From Mesorhizobium loti CJ3sym (lineage in GTDB: Bacteria; Pseudomonadota; Alphaproteobacteria; Rhizobiales; Rhizobiaceae), in NCBI RefSeq assembly GCF_000472785.1, contig NZ_AXAL01000010.1:124001-188000 (forward strand): a stretch of 64,000 nt of DNA, given 5' to 3'. The translations under genes and the position numbers were made by a program. Position 1 is the first letter of the stretch; every line of letters starts with the position of its first letter. The notes below the pieces were generated by a model, which saw nothing but the letters and a program-made list of their open reading frames with translations, had not been told where the DNA came from and searched no databases. This document shows positions 8,285-16,372 of the stretch, in pieces.

Positions 8285-9292
8285 CTACGCGCCAGACAGG
8301 ATCGCGCCAGGTTCCGCGCCGGGATTTTTAGTCAAACGCTCCCAGTTTTCATGGGCAAGCTTCGCCTTGTCGGCGCTGTCGAGCGTCAGGTCTTCCACGA
8401 ATCTCCGTGCGTCGCCTCCTGGGCGATACTGGTAGGGATAGTCCGTAGAAAACAGAATGCGGTCGGGGCCGACGGCGGTGATCGCCTGCTGCAGATAGGC
8501 CGAACTGAACATGCCGCTGGCGGTCAGATAGAGATTGCTGCGGACATAGTCGACAAAGGGCCGCTGCAACCCCGACACCCGATCGAGCATTGCAAGCCGC
8601 TCAAGATAGAAGATCACCATTTCGCCCCAGTGGCCAAGAACCATCTGAAGGTTGGGATGGCGGTCGAATACCCCGGCCATGACGACGCGGACGAACTGGA
8701 TGCCGGCCTCGTAGTGCCATCCAAGACCAAAGGTCGACAGGGCAAGGTCAATCGGTGCGCTGAACCCCGCATAATAGACGTCGCGAACGCTAGTCTGCGG
8801 AATCTGAGGATGGATCAGCAGCGGGACGCCCAGCCTCGCCGCACATGCGAATGTCGGTTCGAAGATCGCATGGTCCAGATTTTTCTCACCGACGCGGCCG
8901 TAGAGAATGGCGCCCTTGCAGCCGAGCTCCATGACACAGCGCTCGAGTTCCTGCGCGGCTGTGTCAGGGCTCGCCGATGGAAGCACTGCCAGTGCCTGGA
9001 AGCGTGATGGCTTCGAGGCCACGGTTTCAGCCAAGAGATCGTTGACCCGGCGGGCCAGATCGACGGCGTGATCCCCAAGGTTATTGAGGCCGGGCGTCGT
9101 CAGGGAGAGGACCTGCACGTCGACACCGGTTTCGTCCATCAGCGCCAGGCGCTGCTCGCCAAGATCAGCGAGGCGACTGCCGAGGATCCCGGGATTGAGG
9201 CCGAGTGTTCCGTCATCGGCGCCGGGAATGGTGTTCCACGCATGTTGCACCTCCTCGGGGAGTACATGCTCTTCGATCGCGATGATCTTCAT
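8285..9292 (-). CDS. Amidohydrolase 2 family protein (ACMSD / gamma-resorcylate decarboxylase-like)
   Basis: About 335 residues of the amidohydrolase-2 (PF04909-type) TIM barrel. The N-terminal metal motif is MKIIAIEEHV, the E-x-H variant seen in 2,6-dihydroxybenzoate and related decarboxylases rather than H-x-H. Further ligands are in LLIHPQ, VLGHWGE and FSTDYPYQYR (late Asp). The family includes aromatic decarboxylases and hydrolases; neighbours suggest an aromatic or quinone-related substrate. AAGGAG lies 5 nt before the ATG at 9292. It is 102 bp after the DJ-1/PfpI gene in the same operon. Confidence 0.8.
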   Translation of the reverse strand: MKIIAIEEHVLPEEVQHAWNTIPGADDGTLGLNPGILGSRLADLGEQRLALMDETGVDVQVLSLTTPGLNNLGDHAVDLARRVNDLLAETVASKPSRFQALAVLPSASPDTAAQELERCVMELGCKGAILYGRVGEKNLDHAIFEPTFACAARLGVPLLIHPQIPQTSVRDVYYAGFSAPIDLALSTFGLGWHYEAGIQFVRVVMAGVFDRHPNLQMVLGHWGEMVIFYLERLAMLDRVSGLQRPFVDYVRSNLYLTASGMFSSAYLQQAITAVGPDRILFSTDYPYQYRPGGDARRFVEDLTLDSADKAKLAHENWERLTKNPGAEPGAILSGA

Positions 9293-9394
9293 TTCTGCTC
9301 CTTCTAACACTTGCGGCCATTCTCGCTGGCTTGACAGCGGGCCGCCCTGCCGAGCCAGAGCCGCCTTGCGGCCAAATGGCCCGGATAGTGGTGC

Positions 9395-10084
9395 TCAGGA
9401 CTTTGCGGTGAGCTGATCGACGACGGCTTGGCCGACGCCGTGCGCGGACGCCGGGTTCTGGCCGGTGATCAGGCGGCCGTCGACCACAACCTTCTCCGTC
9501 CAGTTCGGCGCCGGCTGGTGCAGCGCACCCCGCTGCTTGAGAGTGGTCGCGAGCAGATAAGGCACGACTTTCGTGTACTTGACTTCCGCCTCCTCCTCGT
9601 CGGTAAAGGCGGCGACCTTCTTGCCAGCGACGAGATAGCTGCCGTCCGAGAGCGTTGCGTTCACCAGGGCTGCCGGGCCATGGCAGACCGCGGACACGAT
9701 GCCGCCTGCTTCGTAGATCGCGCGGATGACGCGCTGGACAGCCACGTCGTCGGCAAAGTCCCACATCGTGCCGTGGCCGCCGGCGAAGAAAACCGCTGAA
9801 TAGCCTGACGGGTCGAGCTCGCCGAGGATCAGCGAGTGGGCGAGCGCGTCACGGAATTCCCGGTCGTGCCAGAAGCGGTCGTTGACCGGGTCCTTGAGGT
9901 CGAAGAAGTCGATCGGCGGATGTCCGCCGCGGATCGAGGCGATCTCGGCCGGGATGCCGGCCTCGCGGAACACCGCAAGCGGATGCGTGAGCTCAACCAT
10001 GGCGAAGCCTGTCGGCTCGCCGCTGTCGCCGCGGATCGGATGGCTGGTAACGACGCAAAGAATAGGCTTGATGTTGTCTGGCAT
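9395..10084 (-). CDS. DJ-1/PfpI family protein (Hsp31-like, type 1 glutamine amidotransferase fold)
   Basis: About 229 residues. It has the nucleophile elbow SAVCHGPAAL with the reactive Cys, an acidic partner region FFAGGHGTMWDFADD, and a long N-terminal part (PILCVVTSHP, GFAMVELTHPLAVF) typical of the larger Hsp31/YDR533C-type members, which act as glutathione-independent glyoxalases or deglycases. That would fit an operon handling reactive carbonyls. GAGGA is 8 nt before the ATG at 10084. An in-frame ATG at 10099 overlaps the preceding stop by the ATGA pattern and could be used instead, showing tight coupling to the alcohol dehydrogenase gene. Confidence 0.83.
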   Translation of the reverse strand: MPDNIKPILCVVTSHPIRGDSGEPTGFAMVELTHPLAVFREAGIPAEIASIRGGHPPIDFFDLKDPVNDRFWHDREFRDALAHSLILGELDPSGYSAVFFAGGHGTMWDFADDVAVQRVIRAIYEAGGIVSAVCHGPAALVNATLSDGSYLVAGKKVAAFTDEEEAEVKYTKVVPYLLATTLKQRGALHQPAPNWTEKVVVDGRLITGQNPASAHGVGQAVVDQLTAKS

Positions 10085-10095
10085 TGTTCTGGTCC

Positions 10096-11145
10096 TCATG
10101 ATTTGAGTGAGGCCATGTCGATAACGAAGCGATACTTCACGTCGCTCTTCAACATGCGCTCATAGGCTTCATTGATTTGTTGGACCGGAATGATCTCGAC
10201 ATCCGAGACGATGCCGTGCTCACCGCAGAAATCGAGCATCTGCTGGGTCTCGGCGATGCCGCCGATGAACGATCCCGAGATTGCCCTGCGGCCGCGCACA
10301 ACGCCGCCGGCGTTCACAGGCGTGCCAAGTGGTCCCATATAGCCAATCAGGACAAGCACGCCTTCCAGCGCAAGCGTCGGCATGTACGGGTTGACGTCGT
10401 GGTCGTAGGGGACTGTGTCGATGATCACGTCGAAGCGGCCGGCGACGGTCGCCATCTGCACTTGATCGCTCGACAGCACCACATGATTGGCGCCGAGTCG
10501 GAAGGCGTCTTCATCCTTGCCGGTCGACCGGGTGAACAGGGTGACGTCGGCGCCGAGCGCCTTGGCGAGCTTCAGCGCCATGTGGCCGAGGCCGCCAAGA
10601 CCGATCACGGCAACCTTGCTGCCTTCATGGACATTCCAGCGGTGGAGCGGCGACCAGGTGGTGATGCCGGCGCATAGGAGCGGCGCGGCCCCGGCCGGAT
10701 CGAGTCCATCGGGCAGAGCGAGAACAAACTTCTCCGACACCACGATCATGTCGGAATAGCCGCCATAGGTCGGGCTGCCATCGTGCCTGTCGATGCTGGC
10801 ATAGGTAAAGGTCGCGCCTTCGGCGCAGTCCTGCTCCCATCCCTTGAGGCAGGGTTGGCAATGCTGGCATGAGTCGACCATGCAGCCGACGCCGACCATG
10901 TCACCCGCCTTGAAGCGGCTGACTTTCTCGCCGACCTGTCGAACTCTTCCGATGATCTCGTGGCCGGGAACAATGGGATAGGTCGTGAAGCCAAAGTGAT
11001 TGCGGGCCATGTGCAAGTCCGTATGGCAGACCCCGCAATAGAGGATGTCGATCACGACATCGTCGGGCCGCGCCACGCGCCGCTCGAAGGCAAAAGGCTC
11101 AAGAGCCCCGGTGGCCGATGGTGCGGAATAGCCCAGCACATTCAT
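10096..11145 (-). CDS. NAD(P)-dependent zinc alcohol dehydrogenase (cinnamyl-alcohol/YahK type)
   Basis: 349 residues. Catalytic zinc ligands are in CGVCHTDLH and GHEIIG, and the structural zinc cysteines in CQHCQPCLKGWEQDC. The Rossmann motif is VIGLGGLGHMALKLAKALGA. This architecture is that of medium-chain aldehyde reductases active on broad aldehydes with NADPH. It lies mid-operon, 104 bp after the small isomerase-like gene, and its stop overlaps a possible upstream start of the DJ-1/PfpI gene. Detoxification of reactive aldehydes is a plausible job; the exact substrate is unknown. Confidence 0.88.
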   Translation of the reverse strand: MNVLGYSAPSATGALEPFAFERRVARPDDVVIDILYCGVCHTDLHMARNHFGFTTYPIVPGHEIIGRVRQVGEKVSRFKAGDMVGVGCMVDSCQHCQPCLKGWEQDCAEGATFTYASIDRHDGSPTYGGYSDMIVVSEKFVLALPDGLDPAGAAPLLCAGITTWSPLHRWNVHEGSKVAVIGLGGLGHMALKLAKALGADVTLFTRSTGKDEDAFRLGANHVVLSSDQVQMATVAGRFDVIIDTVPYDHDVNPYMPTLALEGVLVLIGYMGPLGTPVNAGGVVRGRRAISGSFIGGIAETQQMLDFCGEHGIVSDVEIIPVQQINEAYERMLKSDVKYRFVIDMASLKS

Positions 11146-11249
11146 TGTCCGTATTCCTTATCGATCCAGGTGCTGTTGAAGCGGTTGACGAAACCTGCTG
11201 TGCCCGCCGAACGCGGCGGGCACGAAGTGCTCCGTGATTTCGCGAAGTC

Positions 11250-11540
11250 TCAGGATGCGAACAGCGTTTCCCAATTGAGGAAAGGGCCAAGCGGGATAAC
11301 ATCCCAGTCAATGAGCCCGGCCTTGGCCAGCGGGAACTCGCGCAGAGCCTCCTTGGCGGCTTCGATCGAGTCGCATTCGGCGATGATGGCCACGCCCGGA
11401 CGGTCCTGGCGGAAATAGATGTCGCGCACGATACCGCTCTTGTAGGCCTGCCAGGTGTGGCGGACTTCATCCGCCATATGCGGTTGATACCGCTCCATGG
11501 TGGCGCCGGGCTGGGGGACGTCGAGGCAAAGCAGTTTCAT
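11250..11540 (-). CDS. Small muconolactone-isomerase-like / YCII-like dimeric alpha-beta barrel protein
   Basis: 96 residues from the ATG at 11540, which has AGGAG 7 nt upstream; the longer open frame beyond it is not protein-like. The sequence MKLLCLDVPQPGATMERYQPHM, then YFRQDRPGVAIIAECDSIEAAKEALREFPLAKAGLIDWDVIPLGPF, has the ferredoxin-like beta-alpha-beta repeat and ending of muconolactone delta-isomerase-superfamily proteins. No catalytic residue can be pointed to with confidence. It is 31 bp after the flavodoxin-like gene, so is likely cotranscribed with it. Confidence 0.72.
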   Translation of the reverse strand: MKLLCLDVPQPGATMERYQPHMADEVRHTWQAYKSGIVRDIYFRQDRPGVAIIAECDSIEAAKEALREFPLAKAGLIDWDVIPLGPFLNWETLFAS

Positions 11541-11571
11541 GTTAGGGCTCCTGGGTTGAGAAAAAAGCGGA

Positions 11572-12141
11572 TCAAGCGGGCTGAAGCCGGCGCACGGTCT
11601 GGGCAACACGCCGCCCCATATAGGCAGCCGTCTCCAGATCGCTGTTGCCGGGAGCAACATCCGGCGCCTCATCCGTATTCGACTGAGTCATGACGCCCAG
11701 CCAGCTTCCGAGACGGTTGAGGTCTTTGGTGCTGCCACTGCTGCTGCTGTTGCCGGGCATCATGTCGAGGCCGACCCAGATCATTCCGTGCTGCGCGGCG
11801 AACAATGCCATCGATATGAGCGAGTTCAGTTTGTCGCCATGCTGCGCGCCGGAGTTGGTAAAACCGGCGGCGATCTTGTTGCGCCACTTTTGCCCGGTCC
11901 ACGCAAGCTTGGTCGAATCCTCGAAGAACTGCTTGAGCTTGGCGCTGATAAGGCCGTTGTACGTCGGTGATCCGAAGACAATGGCATCGCTCTGCTCGAG
12001 CGTTTTCCAGTCCAGCGGCCCGTTCGCCACCGGAAAGAGTTTCGCCTCAGCCGTTTCGACTTCTCGTACCCCTGCGGCGAGAGCCTCGGCGACGCGCGCT
12101 GTATGGCCGAAACCACTGTCGTAGACGATTGAAATCAACAA
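11572..12141 (-). CDS. Flavodoxin-fold NAD(P)H:quinone oxidoreductase-like protein (WrbA family)
   Basis: 189 residues of a flavodoxin-like fold. The FMN phosphate loop is VYDSGFGHTARVAEAL, the flavin-contacting segment is FGSPTYNGLISAKLKQFFED, and GFTNSGAQHGDKLN matches the WrbA/NQO signature. WrbA-type enzymes reduce quinones by two electrons and so limit redox cycling. Start is TTG at 12141 (a second TTG follows), with AAGGAG 6 nt upstream. It is the first gene of the minus-strand operon and faces the LysR gene at 12349 across a 207-bp gap, the usual layout for LysR control. Confidence 0.84.
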   Translation of the reverse strand: MLISIVYDSGFGHTARVAEALAAGVREVETAEAKLFPVANGPLDWKTLEQSDAIVFGSPTYNGLISAKLKQFFEDSTKLAWTGQKWRNKIAAGFTNSGAQHGDKLNSLISMALFAAQHGMIWVGLDMMPGNSSSSGSTKDLNRLGSWLGVMTQSNTDEAPDVAPGNSDLETAAYMGRRVAQTVRRLQPA

Positions 12142-12256
12142 TTTGATCTCCTTAACTTAGCAAGCGCGCACTGCAGAAGGACGCTGTGGCGCCAATGCGG
12201 TGGGTGACCACCCGACCGCGACCGGCCAAAATCGTTGGCATTTTTTTGTTCTTAGC

Positions 12257-12315
12257 GTAGAATGAGCGTTAGCGGTGGCGACGGTTCTTCCCGTTTTTGG
12301 TTCCCACCATTCTAC
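12257..12315. promoter_or_regulatory. Candidate operator: inverted repeat between the quinone reductase operon and divergent LysR gene
   Basis: GTAGAATG at 12257-12264 and CATTCTAC at 12308-12315 form a perfect 8-bp inverted repeat with 43 bp between arms. A second, shorter dyad, GGTGG at 12199-12203 and CCACC at 12208-12212, lies closer to the reductase gene. LysR regulators bind such divergent regions, but binding here is an inference. Confidence 0.4.
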
Positions 12316-12348
12316 AATGTTCGAACCCTTCCTGGGGCCAGTCGCTAT

Positions 12349-13254
12349 ATGCGTAATCGATTTGACGGCGTGCCGGTATTCGTTGAGGTGGTCGAAGCTG
12401 GTGGGTTTGCCAAGGCTGCCGAACGGCTTGCACTCACTCGTTCTGCCGTGGGAAAATCCATCGCACGGCTGGAAGAACGGCTCGGTGTTCGCCTTTTTCA
12501 CCGGACGACCCGCACGCAAAATCTGACGGAGGACGGCCAGCAATATTACGAGCGGTGCCTGCGTGCGATGGAGGAACTGCTGGCTGGTGAGTCCCTTCTC
12601 GAATCGGGAAGACGCGACGTCGCGGGAAGGCTGCGCGTTTCCATGCCGGTGCTGTTTGGCCGCTATTGCGTAGCGCCTGTTCTTCTCGCTTTCGCCCGCG
12701 AGCACCCTCAGCTCGAACTCGATCTGAGCTTTAGCGACAGGCAGGTCGATCTGATCGCCGATGGGGTGGATCTCGCGGTTCGCAATGGTGTTTTGGGCAA
12801 CGGCGCTGGATTGCAAGCACGGCGCATCACCAGCCAACGCAAAGTGCTTTGTGCCGCTCCCGCCTATCTGGCCGCCAAGGGTGCTCCCGATGAAATTGCG
12901 GATCTGGCAGCCCATGACACGTTGCTCTATTGGCGCGCCGATCATGGACAAGCCTGGCAACTCCCAGACGCCCGCGGCAAGCTCATCGACGTCTCGGTTG
13001 CGTCGCGGCTTCGGTTCGATGACCTCGAGGCCATCGCCAACGCCGCCGTCGACGGTATGGGTCTGGCCTGGGTTCCCCACTGGCTCATCCGCGATGAGTT
13101 GCTTGCCGGCTCTCTCGTTGCATTGTGGGCCAATCGTCCAAGCGCCTCGATGGAGTGCTACGCTGTCTGGCCGGCCACTCAATATTTGCCGCTGCGGTCA
13201 CGACTGGCAATCGATGCTCTGGTCTCCGAGTTGCCGAAACGTGTGGCTGGCTGA
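12349..13254 (+). CDS. LysR-family transcriptional regulator
   Basis: 301 residues from the ATG at 12349. Residues 1-60 form the winged helix-turn-helix (VPVFVEVVEAGGFAKAAERL, SAVGKSIARLEERLGVRLFHRTTR), followed by the effector-binding periplasmic-type domain. The start of the open frame 29 codons earlier adds no family-like sequence. It is divergent from the quinone reductase operon and likely controls it. Its last 76 bp overlap, on the opposite strand, the end of the serine hydrolase gene, and 46 bp near its 3' end are repeated exactly at 15440-15485. Confidence 0.9.
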   Translation: MRNRFDGVPVFVEVVEAGGFAKAAERLALTRSAVGKSIARLEERLGVRLFHRTTRTQNLTEDGQQYYERCLRAMEELLAGESLLESGRRDVAGRLRVSMPVLFGRYCVAPVLLAFAREHPQLELDLSFSDRQVDLIADGVDLAVRNGVLGNGAGLQARRITSQRKVLCAAPAYLAAKGAPDEIADLAAHDTLLYWRADHGQAWQLPDARGKLIDVSVASRLRFDDLEAIANAAVDGMGLAWVPHWLIRDELLAGSLVALWANRPSASMECYAVWPATQYLPLRSRLAIDALVSELPKRVAG

Positions 13255-14429
13255 TGCCGTAGGTCGGTCAGGAGCGGCATCGCGGTCGCCGCCGCGATGC
13301 TCTGCGCGAACCTGCCCGACATTCCCTCGTAGGCGGTGTTCGTCATCGAGATGACGCTTCTCTTCCTGGCGAAATCGATACCCCACCAATTGCCATAGGT
13401 TCCGCCCCAGGAAACCGATCCTTTGCTCCAGTTGCTACCGGTGGATGCGGGGTCGATCAGGGCGGCGCCTAGCCAGGAAAACCCCCACCCCGGACCCATC
13501 GCCTGAGCCTCCGCGCCGACTCTGGGCATCCTCGCCGCTTCTCGCATATCCTCGCTGAGGAAAGCGCCGGTGCGGTAAGCCTCAAGCAAGGTCAGCACGT
13601 CGCGCGCGCGGCCAGCCATGCCCGCTCCGCCCGAGGGCCAGGCGGTCGCATCCCGAATGCGCTCCGGATCGAAGCGAACGCCGGGGCCTTCAACGTAGCG
13701 CTGCGGCACCTCGACACCGATGGTCATCCGCACGGGCGCCGGTGAGCCATCGTGGTAGGGGACGGCAATGTCCTCTTGCGGCCAATGAAACGCTGCACCC
13801 AATTGTAGCGGCTCAGTGACCAGGGCGCCGATAGCGCCGTCAAGGGTCGTGCCGGTGACTGCCTCAATCACGCCGCCCAGAACGTCCGTCGCAATGGAGT
13901 AGCGCCAGCCCTCGCCTGGAATGCGATCCAACGGCACGCTAGCGATACGGGCTAGATTTGCTTCAAGTGAGCCCCGGCTCTCATCAAGACCGTCCGACAC
14001 CCCGGCACGGGCATAGGGTCCATCGCCGGGTTGCTGGTTGCGGTAGTCCAATCCGGCCGTATGCGCCATCAACTGACCGATTCTGATGTCAGCGATCGAG
14101 CCATCGGCGAGACGAGGCGTGAATCCCGGCAGATATTTTGTCACCCTGTCTTCGGGCGACAAACGTCCGGCCTCTATCAACTTCAACGCGGCCATGGTTG
14201 TGAAGGCTTTCGTCACGGAAGCGAAGCGGAAGGGCGTCTCGATCTGCATCTGCCTGCCTGTCTCACGGTCAGCGTGGCCCGCTGCCCGCTCGTAAACGAT
14301 CTCGCCATCTTGGGCGACGAGCACGACGCTACCAGCGATGCGGCCCTCTGCTAGCGCGTCCTCGAGCGCAACATCGATCGCGTTTGTCAGGCTGTCCGGC
14401 CGTGCCTTCAGGGCCAAATCTTCGGTCAT
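13179..14429 (-). CDS. Serine hydrolase, class C beta-lactamase / esterase EstB family
   Basis: 416 residues. The catalytic Ser-x2-Lys is FASVTK near residue 71-74, the Tyr of the Y-x-N-like motif is in RYSIATDVLGG, and HTAGL and a WGGTYG in place of KTG are visible, all normal for the esterase/beta-lactamase class C group. Most members are esterases or peptidases rather than resistance enzymes. GGAG sits 8 nt before the ATG at 14429. About the last 25 codons are read antisense through the 3' end of the LysR gene, so the natural stop may have been lost in a rearrangement. A LysR gene begins 100 bp away on the other strand. Confidence 0.87.
   Translation of the reverse strand: MTEDLALKARPDSLTNAIDVALEDALAEGRIAGSVVLVAQDGEIVYERAAGHADRETGRQMQIETPFRFASVTKAFTTMAALKLIEAGRLSPEDRVTKYLPGFTPRLADGSIADIRIGQLMAHTAGLDYRNQQPGDGPYARAGVSDGLDESRGSLEANLARIASVPLDRIPGEGWRYSIATDVLGGVIEAVTGTTLDGAIGALVTEPLQLGAAFHWPQEDIAVPYHDGSPAPVRMTIGVEVPQRYVEGPGVRFDPERIRDATAWPSGGAGMAGRARDVLTLLEAYRTGAFLSEDMREAARMPRVGAEAQAMGPGWGFSWLGAALIDPASTGSNWSKGSVSWGGTYGNWWGIDFARKRSVISMTNTAYEGMSGRFAQSIAAATAMPLLTDLRHQPATRFGNSETRASIASRDRSGKY
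13193..13238. repeat. 46-bp direct repeat, copy 1 (within LysR 3' end)
   Basis: This segment is identical over 46 bases to 15440-15485, in the same orientation and the same reading frame of a LysR C-terminus (RSRLAIDALVSELPK). It marks a duplication or recombination between two LysR tails. Confidence 0.9.
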
Positions 14430-14529
14430 ATTTTTAACTCCAAGTTTGAAAGATGCTCCCTAGATGCTCCCGCTTGATCGTGAAGTTGAGTTAGGGCATG
14501 CTTCAAGAGCCTTGAAGCAGGGCTTAACG

Positions 14530-15414
14530 ATGGGGCTCGATCTTTTCTCGCTGCTGCCGATCTTCCGGATGGTTGCCACGACCAACGGCTTCACCGCAGC
14601 CTCCGGCCCGTTAGGGATAACGCCGTCTGCTGTGTCGCAGAAGATTCGCCAGATCGAGTCCCTGGTCGGAGTCCGGCTTTTCGAGCGCACAAGCCGTAGT
14701 GTCCGGCTGACCGAGGCGGGCCGCCTCCTGCTTGAAAACACGGACCGAGCGTTCAGTGACATCGCGGACGCGCTCGATCGGGTTCGGACGGTTGGGAAGC
14801 GGCCGGCAGGAAATTTGCGGATCAACCTGTCGCGGCTGGCGGCTCAGGTCTGCATCTTGCCGCGACTGGCCGCCTTCGTGCGGCACTACCCGGACATTAC
14901 GGTTGAACTCGCCACCGACGATCGATTGTCCGATATCGTAGCTGGTGGCTTCGACGCCGGCATCCGTTTTCAAGATACGCTGGAGATGGATATGATCGCT
15001 CGATCCATCGGTCCACCCCTTCGCCGCTCAGTGCTTGCTTCGCGCACCTACCTGGAAGCCGCCGGCACCCCTGAGCATCCTAATGATCTGGCAAGCCACG
15101 AGGTTATCCGTTACAGGTTTCCAGGGCGCCAGCGACTGGAGCCGTTGACCTTCAACGTCAACGATCAAGTTTTTCGCCTCGATCCGCCGCCGCGACTGGT
15201 GTTCGACGACAATCACCATTTCGACTTTGCCGTACGCTCGGGCCTAGGTCTCGCCCAACTCTACAGAGAGACGGAAATACCCGCCATCGAGGCAGGTGAA
15301 CTGGTTGAGCTTTTGACAGGATTCGAGCCGGATACTGTCCAGTTCAAGCTGTACTATCCCACACGCAATCAGCCGCAAAAACTTCGAGCATTCATCGAAT
15401 GGTTTTGCGGTTAA
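14530..15414 (+). CDS. LysR-family transcriptional regulator
   Basis: 294 residues from the ATG at 14530. The HTH runs through LLPIFRMVATTNGFTAAS, PSAVSQKIRQIESLVGVRLFERTSRSVRLTEAG, followed by the effector domain with LATDDRLSDIVAGGFDAGIR. It is divergent from the serine hydrolase gene at 14429 with 100 bp between starts, so it may control that gene. It is not closely alike to the LysR at 12349. A third LysR tail follows it at 15433. Confidence 0.88.
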   Translation: MGLDLFSLLPIFRMVATTNGFTAASGPLGITPSAVSQKIRQIESLVGVRLFERTSRSVRLTEAGRLLLENTDRAFSDIADALDRVRTVGKRPAGNLRINLSRLAAQVCILPRLAAFVRHYPDITVELATDDRLSDIVAGGFDAGIRFQDTLEMDMIARSIGPPLRRSVLASRTYLEAAGTPEHPNDLASHEVIRYRFPGRQRLEPLTFNVNDQVFRLDPPPRLVFDDNHHFDFAVRSGLGLAQLYRETEIPAIEAGELVELLTGFEPDTVQFKLYYPTRNQPQKLRAFIEWFCG

Positions 15415-15432
15415 GTCCATTCATTGCACAAG

Positions 15433-15501
15433 CCGCCGATGCGGTCACGACTGGCAATCGATGCTCTGGTCTCCGAGTTGCCGAAGCGCGTTGAGGCCTA
15501 G
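15433..15501 (+). pseudogene. LysR 3'-end remnant
   Basis: The frame ending at TAG 15499-15501 reads MRSRLAIDALVSELPKRVEA, nearly the same as the end of the LysR at 12349-13254 (LRSRLAIDALVSELPKRVAG). Nothing upstream belongs to that gene: the preceding 18 bp abut another LysR with a different tail. It is the stump of a second copy. Confidence 0.75.
15440..15485. repeat. 46-bp direct repeat, copy 2 (within LysR remnant)
   Basis: Exact match to 13193-13238, 2.25 kb downstream. The differences begin immediately after the copy, at the last codons before each stop. Confidence 0.9.
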
Positions 15502-15595
15502 GGCCGTAAGCCTTATGATCGCGATGATCACGCGCAGAGGCGTGCCCGACTTTGCGACGCTGGCGGTCGGCGCCGCCACACAAGGAAGGAATGGA

Positions 15596-15988
15596 ATGAC
15601 AAAGGGCACACGAGGCGCCCCACCCCTGTCCCGTGGGGAAATGCAAAATCTCTATGTGCAGATAGCGGAGCTCGAAATCGATCCCGTCCAGTTAGAGGAC
15701 TATAAAGCTGCGGTCGAGGAGCAGATTGCGACGGCTGTCAGCGAGGAGGCGGGAGTCCTTGTGTTGTATGCCGTGGCTGAAAGAGAAAATCCCTCCCACG
15801 TGAGAGTTTTCGAGATCTATCGAGATACAGATGCGTACCGGTCGCATTTGGAATCCGCCCATTTCAAGAAGTACAAGGCCGCGACGGCGAAGATGGTCAA
15901 GTCGCTCAAGCTCATCCAAGCAACTCCTGTCGTGCTTGGTGCAAAAGATTTGAACGGCCACGACATGGAGCGGCGGCTGGCGGACTAG
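15596..15988 (+). CDS. Putative quinol monooxygenase (ABM domain)
   Basis: 130 residues from the ATG at 15596, which has AGGAAGGA 5 nt upstream; the family's usual N-terminus, MQNLYVQIAELEID, begins at an internal ATG at 15641, so the extra 15 residues may be a new or false extension. The domain shows EEAGVLVLYAVAERENPSHVRVFEIYRDTDAYRSHLESAHFKKYKAAT, typical of antibiotic-biosynthesis-monooxygenase (YgiN-like) dimers that oxidise quinols. It sits between a LysR stump and a broken serine hydrolase gene, and would function beside the quinone reductase operon upstream. Confidence 0.8.
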   Translation: MTKGTRGAPPLSRGEMQNLYVQIAELEIDPVQLEDYKAAVEEQIATAVSEEAGVLVLYAVAERENPSHVRVFEIYRDTDAYRSHLESAHFKKYKAATAKMVKSLKLIQATPVVLGAKDLNGHDMERRLAD

Positions 15989-16372
15989 CTGGTCGATTGC
16001 GCCAGCCAGCGCGGCAACGCAGACGATGGCCTTGGTCATCGATGCCAGCCGGAACATGTCGTCCTCCCGGATCGTCCTCCCAGCCTCGCGATCGGCACGA
16101 CCGGCAGCGCGCTGATGCACGATCTCGCCATTTTGGGCGGCGACAATTTCGACACCAACGATACGCCGATCCTGGACCGCGTCATCGATGACGCGGTCCA
16201 GTGCATCCGTACGGCTCCATCGCGACGAGGCGGCTGGCAGCCTACCAGGAGCACCGAAGGCCGGCCCCGCTACAGCGGTCGCAAAACCGCCAATCGACGC
16301 TGCGGCGAGAATCTCTCGGCGGGAAAATTGTGCGGCGCCTTGCGTCGTTGTGCGCTGGCTTGAGGGTTTCAC
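15989..16372 (-). pseudogene. Truncated serine hydrolase (class C beta-lactamase family) with Tat signal peptide
   Basis: The start at 16372 encodes a twin-arginine signal (FSRREILAAASIGGFATAVAG) and the first 110 or so residues of a serine hydrolase, with NGEIVHQRAAGRADREAGR and the catalytic LASMTK. Homology stops just after VCVAALAG, at about 15995-16010; beyond that the frame runs antisense through the ABM gene and has no family features. The parallel stretch in the intact paralogue at 13179-14429 is NGEIVYERAAGHADRETGR. It lacks all later motifs and cannot be active. Confidence 0.78.

Noticed and set aside
13179..14429. The serine hydrolase as an antibiotic-resistance beta-lactamase
   Set aside because: The motifs fit the wide class C/esterase family, there is no clear KTG, and no ampR-type context. 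An esterase or peptidase is more likely.
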